A stretch of 64,000 nucleotides of DNA from Myxococcota bacterium (lineage in GTDB: Bacteria > Myxococcota_C > UBA6777): assembly GCA_023150835.1 (NCBI GenBank), contig JAKLKB010000005.1:1-64000 (forward strand). Direction: 5' to 3'. This document shows positions 24,100 to 34,800 of the stretch, piece by piece; the stretch's first letter is position 1, and every line of letters starts with the position of its first letter. The position numbers and the translations under genes were made by a program. The notes beneath the pieces were generated by a model. The model worked only from the letters and a program-made list of their open reading frames with translations. It did not search any database and was not told the DNA's origin.

Positions 24100-27000
24100 C
24101 GTCGACGAAGAGCGAGGGCGGAAACGACGGGCAACAAACAAGACGAACAACAGCAGCAAGGCCCATATCCCCCAAGCCAAGGCTTTTTTCAATGGAGGCG
24201 TGTGAAGTAGCTGGAGTTGCAAACGCGGCTTGGCTCCCGGGGTCGTGTAAGAGGAGAACTGGCCCACAGAAGGCATCTCAAAGGCTTTCTGTGGGGTCGT
24301 GCGTTGGGCCGCCTCTTGGGGCGTCGGTGCCAAATTTTGTTGAAGGATCTGTTGCGGTAGAAAGCGTTGCCAATTACGCGGACTGGCGGGGGCCTGCTGC
24401 GTATAACGCGGTCGCATTTGTTGGATGGTTTGGGTAATGCGTCCGAGGCGTTCTTGGATATCCTTGGTTTGGCGGGCTTGTTGGCGGTTCAGTTTGCCCG
24501 ACTGAAGCTGCCAAGAAAGCTGAGAATTCAAGGCTTGGGTTTGTTGGGCGGATTGTTGGAGTGTGGACAATTGCTGAGCGAGGTTGCTTTGCGCTCTTCG
24601 TCGTTGCGCTTCTGGGCCTGTATCCGAGAGCTTTTGGAGCTTTTGCAAGAAAGACAGGCCTTGTTCGAGCCGATTGTAAGAGGCGCGCAATGTGACGGTC
24701 TCTTCCATATTGCCGTCACTGCGCAAGATCTGCCATCCGCTCGGTAAAGCCACATCCCAAAAGCTCTCGACGACCTCGATCCCTTCGAGATGTGGAGCGG
24801 GCATCTCCAACGCAGGAGCTGTCCCTGTCAGCGCAAACTGGTGGGCATACAAGACACGGATCTCGTAAGCGAGATCGGCGAATTGACGCGGTGGCAAGGG
24901 GATCAAAAACCGCTGGGGTGGATCTTTGGGCGAGCGCGCTGGCAAGACAGGTCGTTCTTGCACGCGGATCTGCCAAAGCTGCGCACCTTCGGGCAAGCGC
25001 AACGGCAACATCTGCAGGCCGGGGGTTCGTAAGCGATAACGTGCCTCGGTCCACGCTTGCCCTTGTTCAGCGATCGCGGTGCGCAAGTGCGCGGCTTCCA
25101 CGATCGGCTGCATCGCCACATCGGTCTTTAACAAGATGCGTTGCAACGCCATCGACCACATTTCTTCGCGGGCGCGAAATGCCGCAAACACCCCGCCTGT
25201 ACCTTGTGAAGGCGTGCTCTCTTGTAAGAAATCGTTCGGCAAAGCAGACGAAGAGATCTCATCCAGACCTTTTCGCTCCTTGGCATCGAGAGAGACACGG
25301 ACTTCGGAAACTTTTCGCAGTGCAAAAAAGGTTTCTTGTTGCTCGACGCCTTCGGCACGAACAAAGGGCAACGTCACCGTCCCGTTGCGCGGGATCGGCA
25401 AACGCATCAAAAAGCGCAGATGCAGATCTTTTTTCAATTGCACCCAAGACAGCGCAAACGAAGTGCGTCCTTCTTTGGTGGTTTGTTCGAGGCGTGCGCC
25501 GCTTGGCCTATCGATCTCGATCTGATCGGCCCAAACGGTGGGGACGGAAAAGGCAAAGACCTTGGAACCCGGACCCATCGCCACAAAGCGAACCCCGACG
25601 TGTGCGCTCACTTGATCGGGCTGCACCAGCACGTTGTAGTGCGTCGTGGCCCGTTGTTCGCTTGGGATCACACGAGACGACAAACGCACACGATATTCAC
25701 CCACGATCTTGAAAAACAGACGCTTCTCTTGTTCCCGCATATCGGGCGCATCCGAAGGCAGTTCTTCTTCGTCTAGCGTACCCGCAACCAGCCCTTGCAC
25801 CTCGTCGCTTTGAAGCTCCAACGTCGGCAAAGACAACACCCACAGCCCCCCCGTCAGCTTTTGCGTCCCATGAAACCGCAGCGACGGCGCTTCGGAACGC
25901 AACGCAGAGCTTGGCATCAAGGCGTCGATGTGAAAGACCTGCCCCCGATGAAGAGGCTGTGCAAACTCGATCACCCATTCGCGGATCTGCCCATGCAGCG
26001 GTCCTTTCCACACCTGACGGATCGCTGCCCCCATCGAGGTCTCGATGCGGCGAAAGCGCAAGGCGTCGGGAACTTGCAAGCGCAGCGTAAAACGCGGCTG
26101 TTTGAGTTGTTTGATCTCGACCTTTGCCCAAAAACGCGACGTGGTCGGAAGTGACGACAAGACCGCTTGCAGATCGATGTGCATCATCGGATCACGCCAG
26201 CGCAAGGCGAGATGTAGCGCGGGTTGACGCTGGTACGCATACGCCAACTGCACCGTTCCACCCCATTGTTGGGAGGCTCCATCGTAGGCTTCGGGAGTCC
26301 GCTTTTCGGCGTGTTCGGATTGCAAGATCGTCCATTGGATCGAAGAAGCGGCAGAAAGCCCGACAAAGCCGACGTGTTGAGCAGCAGAAACAGGCTCCAA
26401 CAAAGGCAACTGCAGCCGCTGATCAACCTTTTCGTGCAAGCGAACTATTTGGATACGCAGATCCGCCCGCTGGACGGGTTCTTCAAAGATCACCGTCAAT
26501 TGTTGTCTTTTGTCGGGGGTGCGCAGCAGATTCCATGCGCGAATTTGCGTGCCTTGGATGGATTCGAGCTGCACCTCCGCAGGCAACCAAAAAGACACAC
26601 GATCATGCTTGCGAAACTGCCGTTGGATCTGGAGGCGGGTTTGGATGCGGATCAACGCTTCGCGGATCGTGACATGATGATACGCCTGAATCTGCGGTGC
26701 CTCGGGCTCTTCGGCTTGCACTTCACGCTGCGCCCAACGAACGCTCAGATCGCGTGTGGCTCCCAAGATCGCATCCACCACCGTTTCCGAGGCCGTTTGC
26801 GTCTGTGACCATCCGCCTGCTTGCTCTGAAAACGACATCTGCCAAGAGCCTTTCGGCAGGTGAAGCCGCAAAGAAGCCCCACTCATCGGGGATAACTGCA
26901 AAAACAGGTGGCGATGGTAAGCTTTTTGTTCGGGCAGCGAAAAGGACAGACGCAATCGCACCCGGCCCGGGCCTTGCAAAAAAGCCGTGTATCCGTCCGT

Positions 27001-30000
27001 TCCAACATCCAACGTCACATTCTCTTCGACGCCCCACCCTTGTTCTTTTCCACGCAAAGCACCTTGCGCCCGTTGCATCTTGGCGGCCTGCAAACGCGCC
27101 CCCTTGAGGCCCAACGGGATACGTTGCCACGTTGGATTCAAGAGATGAAGGTCCACCACCATCTCGCCTTCGGTGCTACGGGCCTCTTGGACGCGGAGCG
27201 TGTAATGGGCCTGCCCCCACCATCCCACCGCTGCGGCAGGACGACACGGAAGCTGACGACGTTGTAAGCCTTCCCACAACGCTCGGCGCAAAAAGACGGG
27301 CGTTTGCGGTGTCAACAGATTGGCCTCTCCTTTTTTCGCGATCTCGGGCAGAAACACGGGCAGATGTTTGGGAAGGGTCCGTTGGATCTGGGCTTGGCTT
27401 TCGGGCGGACAAGGCGGCAGATCTTGCGCAGACGCCTCGCGACCTGCAGCCATCGCACCGAACCACAAGACCACCGAAACCACCGCGATACGCGCTTGTT
27501 TGCGGCCCAACAACACGCTCACAACCCAAGCCAAGCCGATCCCCGCAAGCAAACCGTTGCTCGCCATCCGCGCCATATCCTCAAACAGCATCGACGCCAA
27601 CCCCACAAAAAACAGCGAACCACCAAAGAACAACCAGCGCCGTTGGACCCACCACACGCCGCAAGCCAGCCACAACAGCAAGCCCAGCAGCACGATCAAG
27701 CCCATCATCACGCGCACCACTTCGCCTTGCCACAGCACCACCGCGATCTCGGGAACCGCCCCAAGGCTCGTCCCTGACAATCGCCATCCGTGTGGCTCCG
27801 CGCCCACAGGCAACGAACGGATCCCGCGCATCATCCGCGCATCCGCACCTTTGAACGCCATCTGCATACTGCGCTCGATCTCTTTGCTGCGCTTCTCCAA
27901 TTCGGACGCCACTTTGTACTCAGTTTTCTTGCCTTTCTTCTGGCCGCCAAGCTTGGGTTTTCTTTTCAACCCCCCGACATCACCGCTCGGAGCGTTGGCA
28001 TCGTCGCTGTCGCTTTCCGCTTTTTTTCCATAAGTCCCCAGATTACCGATCCCAGTCATGCTCGAAGGCTTGGAATCGTCCTTTCCATCTTTTCCACCCA
28101 GCAGGCCCAAGATCCCGAGTTTTTGGGCTTGTTGCTCTTTTCCTTCGCCGCGCTCTTCATTTTTGGTGGCGATCTCGCTTCGTTTTTTGCTGTCCTCTTC
28201 TTTGTCTTCTGGGCGAGGCGAAGGCTCAGCATCTTTCGGGGCCTCTTGGGTGCTCTTTTCTACCGCGCTTGGTTCGGGAGAAGTTTCTACCGCGCTTGGT
28301 TCGGGAGAAGCTTCTCTGACGATGCGTGCTGGAGGCGGCGGTGGCGCGGGGGGTTCAGCAGGAGCGTTGACCACCGACGGCTTGGGCATCTCCAGTTGTG
28401 GGGCGGGTTGCTGTTGAGGAACTTTTGCATCGTCTTCATCCGCCGAACGGGCAGACCGCGTTGATCGGGATTCTTCCATCGGCATCGGCATCGGCTTTTT
28501 CGGCGCGTAGTACCGTCGCGACTTTCGAGCCAATTGGCGATAGTAGACATTGGGACCCGCAGGGGCAGGGGCTGCCGTTGCGGCTGGCGAAGACGGCGCA
28601 GCGTCGTAACGTTGGGATCTCTCCCCTCCACGAGCGCCAACGCCAGAAGAAGCGCCAGACCTTCTTCCTCGCCCGCCCATCCGACCTTCGCGTTGCGGAG
28701 CGCTGTCAACATCCAACGTGCTGGAAGATTTCTGCTCGTCTCGGTGAATGTATCTTGAGAAACGATTCGACCGAGACATCGACATTTCGGGCGGCGCTTG
28801 TTTGGTGTAGCGCATCGAAGACGGCAACAGAAACACCATCCCCACCATCAACAAGATCACCAACCCGATGCTCAAACGCCAACGCAAAAGGAACCACCGC
28901 AAGATCCACCACACCCAAGCCCGCAACCACCACAGCACCACCAAGAAAACGAAGAAAAACGCCAACGCTTGGAGATCGCTATCTGCTTGAAGGCGGTTGA
29001 GGGCGCGCAACATCAACACATCGGGCTGCGCCGAAGAGGACATCTGGATCGTCGTTCCCGCAAAGATCGGGTGCATCGAGCCTTCGACAAACAGATTCCA
29101 TTGTGTTTGTTGGATCGGGTAGGTCACTTGCGGCGCTTTGGCTCGCAAAACTTCGCGTGGCTTCAGACGTTCGGCAAAACGCACCGTGTAAAAAACACGG
29201 ATCTGATGATCTTCGCGGTGCAAACCACCAAACAGCGGAACTTGGATCCGCTGCTTTTCGCGCAAAGGCTTCACGCCTTTGCCGTTGAGCGAAACCGACC
29301 ACATCTCCGCACCTTCGGGAAGCTGCGCTTCAAAAAAGGCCAAACTTTGACTGCGCAGATGCCATGTCACAGAAACCCGCATCACTCCCGATGCAAGGAC
29401 TTCTCCGTCGATCTGCATCGAACGCACAAGCACCTGCAACGTCTGGTGCGGATCATAACGGCGCACTTCGACATCCAACACAGGCTGCGCACCCGAGGAA
29501 CGATACACCACCAACGGCGTGATCGCCGCTTTGGGATGAACAGGCGGCGGCAAAAGATCGGGTTCGATCAACGTCCATTGGCGGGGCAACAGCTTCAACG
29601 AAACGCGCTCTCCCCCTGCAACCGCCGCCCACATCCGCAACGAACCCGCATCTGGCGAAGACAACGTCGGCAAAGCCAACTGGCGATCTTGAGGATTCAA
29701 ACGTCGCTGAAAACGCAGCGTGATCGGGATTTGACCATAGACTTCACGTGAAAGCTCGATCTCCCACTGCATCGAACCATCCGCATTTTCGGCTGTTTTT
29801 TGCTGTGCGATCTCGACTTGCGGCGACAACACCAACCAAGAAAAACCGTTGGCGCGCTTGGCGACCAAACGAAGGCGGCGTATACCTGCCCGCTGGATCC
29901 GCACAAACGCATCGAGATCACCCGTCAACATCGCATCGTTGACGTGATAACGCCCCACAGCCCACAATCGGATCTCTGGCTTTTTGCGTGCGATCTGCAA

Positions 30001-31812
30001 TTGCCCACGATACGGAAAGGCCAAGATCCGATACCGCAAACGCTCTTGGATATCCGCTCCTTCTCGGCGTACCGCTTCTTCGGGCAAGATCTGCTGTGAC
30101 GACAGCATCCGCAACGCATAAAACGCAGGCGACACGATCTCGATACGGCCTTCTTGGAGGGATGCACCCTCGATCTGGGTTTGCGGCAAAGCCATCTTTT
30201 CTTCGCCGACTTCGGGAAGCTGGAGGTTTCGCACCCACACCAGACGCACCTGCAAGCTTTGGCCTTCTTCCAAGGGCCTCGCTAACTCAGCCAACCAGCG
30301 GCGGCCTGAACGTGAAAAGCGCATCTCTTTGTTTTGACCATCGCGAAAATCATAAAGCTGCCAACCTTCGGGAGAAACGCCGCTCAACTGGTACAGCGTC
30401 CCGCGCTTCATCGCGATCTTGGCGTCGGTTTCAAAACGGCCTTGGCGGACTTTCATCGACATCGTCATCGCGTGGTGAACGTCAAAGCGCGGTGTCAGCT
30501 TTTCGATCGTCAACGCCAACCTTGCGTCTGTTCGCCAATACACAAAGTACAAAGACGTTCCGCGCATATCCGCCGTCTTCGCGGCGTTTGGAACGGCCTC
30601 TCGACGCAAGGCCCCGCTTTCTTCGCTGCGGTATCGCAGTTGGCGATCCATCTGCACCCACAACGTACCTTCTTGGGCGTACGCATCGGCCACTTCGATC
30701 GGCTGCCATCGCCAGATCGAGGCTCCATCTTGCCGCAGCAATCGAACATGCAGCAGCGCCCCCTCGCTTCCTTGCGGAGTTCGCAAACGCACCAACACCT
30801 CGCGTTGATCTTTGCCGCGCAAAGAGAAATCCACCAACGCAGCCGAGCGGATATCGACCAACCGAAAGCCCGCAGGGACGCGGAAGATCGCTTGCTGACG
30901 TTGCCCCAGACGCCAGCGCAATTGGATATCTGCATACAGCCATTGCACGTTCGAGCGCACCACCAAACGATGCGTAAGATGCGCGTCCATCAAGCTCTTG
31001 CGTTGCGTCACTCCTTCGCGTGGACGAAAGACCAAGCTCACGCTCTCTTGCGAGCGCAGCGCTCCCTCTAACACCGTCGCATCGGTGGCGCTTTGCAGGC
31101 GTACCCCCAACGGAAGACCGCTGACTTCTTGTTCGGGTGGCAGACGCAGGCGAAGTTGTGACACGGGACTTGGGGGGAGTTGGAAGGCCAACACAGATCC
31201 ACGAGGCGTATGACGGATCGCACTTCCTGCATCGATCCACAAACGCCCTTGCGACGGCCCCCACACGTCCAACACAAAGCCAGCGCTTGTTGCGCGCACG
31301 CTGCCCAGAATGCCCGAGAGTTCGACATTTGATACGGCAAATCCGCTCATCGGCAAAAAGATCCGCTGCCATCCTTGGCGTGCGACACGCAGTTTCATCT
31401 CGATCCGCAGACGAGCTTGTTGGCCTTGCCAGACGGCCCCTTCGCAATGAACGCGCTTCAACAACCATCGCATCGGAGCCTGCTTGGTTTCAGCGGATTG
31501 TTGCGCAACCCACGCTTGCCAACGCGCATACAACTGGCCGTATGGAACGACCACACCATCGGCTTGATCTTGCAACAAGCTTTGCCAAGCCTCGACAGGC
31601 GTCCAGATCAAACGCAACGAGGGAAAAGACTCCGAGGGTTTCGGCCTTGTAAGACGTGGGCCATGACTCCCGTCCCATCGAGAAAAAGATGCACCCGTTC
31701 CATCTAAAAACGGACTCGGTTTGCCCGCAAATGCCGCCTGTTGTGCGCCCCACTTCCACACGCACACACACACGACGCACATCCACCAACGAAGGAGGTT
31801 TTGGTTCTCCAT
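24097..31812 (-). CDS. Giant exported protein, two-module, about 2571 residues
   Basis: Not a named family that I can assign. The N-terminal signal peptide is CVVCVCVWKWGAQQAAFA. Module A (to about 940) is beta-rich with repeated RLRL/VRL strands. TM segments follow (AFFFVFLVVLWWLRAWVWWI, then IGLVILLMVGMVFLLP). A Ser/Pro/Glu linker of about 250 residues includes APPPPPARIV and GILGLLGGKDGK. A multi-TM cluster lies at about 1365-1440. A second signal-peptide-like stretch ends EASAQ. Module B is again beta-rich, then a Gln-rich coiled region, then a final TM (AWGIWALLLLFVLFVARRF). It starts at ATG 31812 (GTG 31815 also possible) after AGGAGG, and its Shine-Dalgarno overlaps the upstream gene's end. 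The stop lies in a family A repeat. I recall similar long proteins with VPYxxL openings in Planctomycetes (not verified). Confidence 0.8.
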   Translation of the reverse strand: MENQNLLRWWMCVVCVCVWKWGAQQAAFAGKPSPFLDGTGASFSRWDGSHGPRLTRPKPSESFPSLRLIWTPVEAWQSLLQDQADGVVVPYGQLYARWQAWVAQQSAETKQAPMRWLLKRVHCEGAVWQGQQARLRIEMKLRVARQGWQRIFLPMSGFAVSNVELSGILGSVRATSAGFVLDVWGPSQGRLWIDAGSAIRHTPRGSVLAFQLPPSPVSQLRLRLPPEQEVSGLPLGVRLQSATDATVLEGALRSQESVSLVFRPREGVTQRKSLMDAHLTHRLVVRSNVQWLYADIQLRWRLGQRQQAIFRVPAGFRLVDIRSAALVDFSLRGKDQREVLVRLRTPQGSEGALLHVRLLRQDGASIWRWQPIEVADAYAQEGTLWVQMDRQLRYRSEESGALRREAVPNAAKTADMRGTSLYFVYWRTDARLALTIEKLTPRFDVHHAMTMSMKVRQGRFETDAKIAMKRGTLYQLSGVSPEGWQLYDFRDGQNKEMRFSRSGRRWLAELARPLEEGQSLQVRLVWVRNLQLPEVGEEKMALPQTQIEGASLQEGRIEIVSPAFYALRMLSSQQILPEEAVRREGADIQERLRYRILAFPYRGQLQIARKKPEIRLWAVGRYHVNDAMLTGDLDAFVRIQRAGIRRLRLVAKRANGFSWLVLSPQVEIAQQKTAENADGSMQWEIELSREVYGQIPITLRFQRRLNPQDRQLALPTLSSPDAGSLRMWAAVAGGERVSLKLLPRQWTLIEPDLLPPPVHPKAAITPLVVYRSSGAQPVLDVEVRRYDPHQTLQVLVRSMQIDGEVLASGVMRVSVTWHLRSQSLAFFEAQLPEGAEMWSVSLNGKGVKPLREKQRIQVPLFGGLHREDHQIRVFYTVRFAERLKPREVLRAKAPQVTYPIQQTQWNLFVEGSMHPIFAGTTIQMSSSAQPDVLMLRALNRLQADSDLQALAFFFVFLVVLWWLRAWVWWILRWFLLRWRLSIGLVILLMVGMVFLLPSSMRYTKQAPPEMSMSRSNRFSRYIHRDEQKSSSTLDVDSAPQREGRMGGRGRRSGASSGVGARGGERSQRYDAAPSSPAATAAPAPAGPNVYYRQLARKSRRYYAPKKPMPMPMEESRSTRSARSADEDDAKVPQQQPAPQLEMPKPSVVNAPAEPPAPPPPPARIVREASPEPSAVETSPEPSAVEKSTQEAPKDAEPSPRPEDKEEDSKKRSEIATKNEERGEGKEQQAQKLGILGLLGGKDGKDDSKPSSMTGIGNLGTYGKKAESDSDDANAPSGDVGGLKRKPKLGGQKKGKKTEYKVASELEKRSKEIERSMQMAFKGADARMMRGIRSLPVGAEPHGWRLSGTSLGAVPEIAVVLWQGEVVRVMMGLIVLLGLLLWLACGVWWVQRRWLFFGGSLFFVGLASMLFEDMARMASNGLLAGIGLAWVVSVLLGRKQARIAVVSVVLWFGAMAAGREASAQDLPPCPPESQAQIQRTLPKHLPVFLPEIAKKGEANLLTPQTPVFLRRALWEGLQRRQLPCRPAAAVGWWGQAHYTLRVQEARSTEGEMVVDLHLLNPTWQRIPLGLKGARLQAAKMQRAQGALRGKEQGWGVEENVTLDVGTDGYTAFLQGPGRVRLRLSFSLPEQKAYHRHLFLQLSPMSGASLRLHLPKGSWQMSFSEQAGGWSQTQTASETVVDAILGATRDLSVRWAQREVQAEEPEAPQIQAYHHVTIREALIRIQTRLQIQRQFRKHDRVSFWLPAEVQLESIQGTQIRAWNLLRTPDKRQQLTVIFEEPVQRADLRIQIVRLHEKVDQRLQLPLLEPVSAAQHVGFVGLSAASSIQWTILQSEHAEKRTPEAYDGASQQWGGTVQLAYAYQRQPALHLALRWRDPMMHIDLQAVLSSLPTTSRFWAKVEIKQLKQPRFTLRLQVPDALRFRRIETSMGAAIRQVWKGPLHGQIREWVIEFAQPLHRGQVFHIDALMPSSALRSEAPSLRFHGTQKLTGGLWVLSLPTLELQSDEVQGLVAGTLDEEELPSDAPDMREQEKRLFFKIVGEYRVRLSSRVIPSEQRATTHYNVLVQPDQVSAHVGVRFVAMGPGSKVFAFSVPTVWADQIEIDRPSGARLEQTTKEGRTSFALSWVQLKKDLHLRFLMRLPIPRNGTVTLPFVRAEGVEQQETFFALRKVSEVRVSLDAKERKGLDEISSSALPNDFLQESTPSQGTGGVFAAFRAREEMWSMALQRILLKTDVAMQPIVEAAHLRTAIAEQGQAWTEARYRLRTPGLQMLPLRLPEGAQLWQIRVQERPVLPARSPKDPPQRFLIPLPPRQFADLAYEIRVLYAHQFALTGTAPALEMPAPHLEGIEVVESFWDVALPSGWQILRSDGNMEETVTLRASYNRLEQGLSFLQKLQKLSDTGPEAQRRRAQSNLAQQLSTLQQSAQQTQALNSQLSWQLQSGKLNRQQARQTKDIQERLGRITQTIQQMRPRYTQQAPASPRNWQRFLPQQILQQNLAPTPQEAAQRTTPQKAFEMPSVGQFSSYTTPGAKPRLQLQLLHTPPLKKALAWGIWALLLLFVLFVARRFRPRSSST

Positions 31813-31817
31813 CACGA

Positions 31818-34800
31818 TCAATCCTCCTTTTTACCCGTTTTTTTCGCCGCTGGGGTCTTGGCTTTGGCGGTGGACTTTGGCGCAGCGGAGTCCACCTCAG
31901 CAGAGGTGTTTTGTTGAGGCTTGTTCGTTTGGGAGGTTGCGCTGCCTGACGAAGTTTCTGGAGCCGCACTGGCTTCGGGCACATTGGCAACTGTCTTCGC
32001 GGTCGTGCCAGCAACCGTCTTCTCGGTCGTTTGGGTAGAAACAGGCGGAGCAGATGAAGAGGTCTTGCTCGATGTTGCCGATCCCGCTTTGTAATTGTCC
32101 AAGACCGCAAGATCATCGCCCTCATCGGACGGGATAGTTGGAAGCGGTGAAGCCGACGGACTCGGCGCGGTTTTGGGAGCAGATGAAGCCGACGGACTTG
32201 GCGCGGTTTGTGGGTTCGCTTCGGCCAGCTTCGCCCAACGATCATCTCCGCCGAGGTTTGCGGCTCCCACCAACATCTGCCAGCGTTCGCCCGCGTTGCG
32301 GAACAAAGCGATCCCCATCCATCCCACCGACAACATCGCCACCGACACCGAGGCAGAATACAGCAAATGCACCCACGCCACAGGCAACAGGCTCGAACCA
32401 AACAACAGCAACAAAAAGGCGAACGTCGCAAGCCGTAGCCGCTGAATCCCCTGTTGTAACGGGCTTCCTAGCACCAACAGCACCACAAACATCACCAAAA
32501 ACGCCGCCAGTTCCAAAGCCCATTGCAACCAAGGACTGCGAAAGGCCACGTTGACACGGACGTTTCCAGAGCGCGATACAAACGCTTTGTATTTTGCACG
32601 ACGCGGAAACTGCGTAGACATCTCTCCCGCAGCCCCCACAAGCCCGGCATATTCGCCCGATAACGTCCCCCAAAATCCACCATCCCACGCCGAAACCCAC
32701 AACGCCTCACGCAAGATCTGCCACATCCCCCGCACATTCAAGCGATGCCACATCGACGTATCGTAGGCCACATACGACGGATTCTTGGGCAGATGCAGAC
32801 GCAACGTACTTCGCAACACAGGCGTATCCACCAAGATCGGGCCTTGGTAAGCCAAACTTCCCGACCACTGATCCAATCGCGTCTTGTTGGGCAAGGCATG
32901 GCGATAACGCACGATCAACGGAAAGACTTGGCCATCGTTTCGCTGCACCAGATCCACCAACAACTCACCTTTTGCATCCAACTCGAAACGATATCGATCA
33001 CGCTCTGCCACCCGCAAGGAAAGCACCTGTGCTTCTTGTGGCAACTTGACCTTCAAAAACTGACGGCCCCGATTGCGGATCTGCGCCATCGCCAAGACTT
33101 GGACCTCGCCTTCCATATTGACCACCGCTTCGATGTGCATCACGGGAACCACCGCACTCAACACTTGTGCATAACGATGGCGACGCAAGTAGATCTTCAA
33201 AGCAGGCGGTTCTTTTTCACGCGAACGCAACACCCGAGACACTTTGGTTCCTGACGCAAACGACGGGATATCCGAGACATCCACACGTGTGATCCCTCGC
33301 GTCTCTTCGTCTTGCAATGACAAGCTCTCTTCTTTCTTTAATCCCCAATACACCTCTTGGCGCAAAGCCCCCGGGATCACAAATGCAGGCAATACCACAT
33401 CGCGCAAAGCTCCTACATCCATCGCCTTTTTGAAGGGGTAGGCGTAGGTAAACGACACCAAAAAATGCGCATCACGCGGGATGCGGCGATCCATCAACAA
33501 GGTATACGTCGTCTTGCCTTGCTTCTCTTCTTTTCGGGTTTCACGGACGATCGTCGTGATCTGGATGCGCTTTGCCACTTCCGAAGACACCGTAAATTGA
33601 AGCTGCTTGGTCCCTGCAAAACGCACTTGATATCGCAACGTCCCCTCGATCCGATAGCCATCTTCGCGCAGTTGCACAGGCAACCAAGCCTGCGCTTCGA
33701 TCGCCGTAGCTTTCCGACGCAGCTTGACTTTCCCCTCGGCAGGACGGCCCACATAGCGAAACGCTTGACGCAACGGATAACGCCCACCTCGTCCCAACGC
33801 CGCCACTTCGTCGATATCTTCGACCGACATCAGCCCCTTCAAACCTTCGGTCTCAAGGTCCAGATGGCGTGGCAACAACAAGCCCACCTCGCCACGTTCG
33901 CTCTCCAATCCCAACGGCTCAATCAACGGAATCGCCAACGTATCCGCCAAAGTATGCTTTCGCTGCATCCGCACCTGACAACGATGCACCAAACCACTCT
34001 GATAACGCACACGACCAAACAGCCGCTGCAAGGCTTGGAGCGAACGCGGACTCGTCAACCGCTCACGCAACAAACTCTCCGAAGACCCGATCTGTTGCAA
34101 AAGGTCCCATCCCATCTGGTGTTTCAACGTCGCCCAAAGCTGCTGCGCTGAGACTTGGCGGATCTGCACAGGCCCCCCGATCTTGTCCTTTAACGTCACC
34201 ACCAAAGTGTCCTTCCCTTCGAGGTAATGATCTTCCATCGAAGGACACGTCACCTGCAACAACTTCCAGTCCGCAGGGATCCGAAAACGCAGGCGATCCA
34301 CTCCCGCACGCTCGATCTGAAACGCCACATTTGTCCACAACATCGCTTGCTCTTCATCCAATTGAAGCTGATGTGCGACACGGCCCCGCAAGCGCGGCTG
34401 GATCTTTTCGAGCGTCACCGTCAAACTGTAATCCGTCGAAAGATACGAAAAAGCCTGCTGAGGAGCGCTGGTCTTGTTGATGCGGGCGTATTCTTCGGGA
34501 TCGATCTGGTTGACGCCTTGTTGTGCGGGGATCTTGATCTGCAACGCACCATCCACGCGCAACGCGATCCCTCCGTGTTGCCAAGCCGCTCCCTCGACAC
34601 GTACCTTCGGGATCTCCACTCGTTCGGGCGTCTTCGGCCAGATCTGCTCAAACTCCAAACGCAGCGACTGGCTGCCTTTCAGCGTCTTTCGCCACAGCAA
34701 CACAAGGATCTGTGCATCGTTGTGTTTGCGCGTGCGCCATCGCAAAAGCTGTCCACCCGCATCCACCGAGATCAAACGATTTCCCGCAGGCAAATGGATC

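Noticed and set aside
29988-31468. Long frames on both strands inside the giant gene
   Set aside because: They are Arg/Ser-rich, lack start signals and lie fully within a clear signal-peptide protein.
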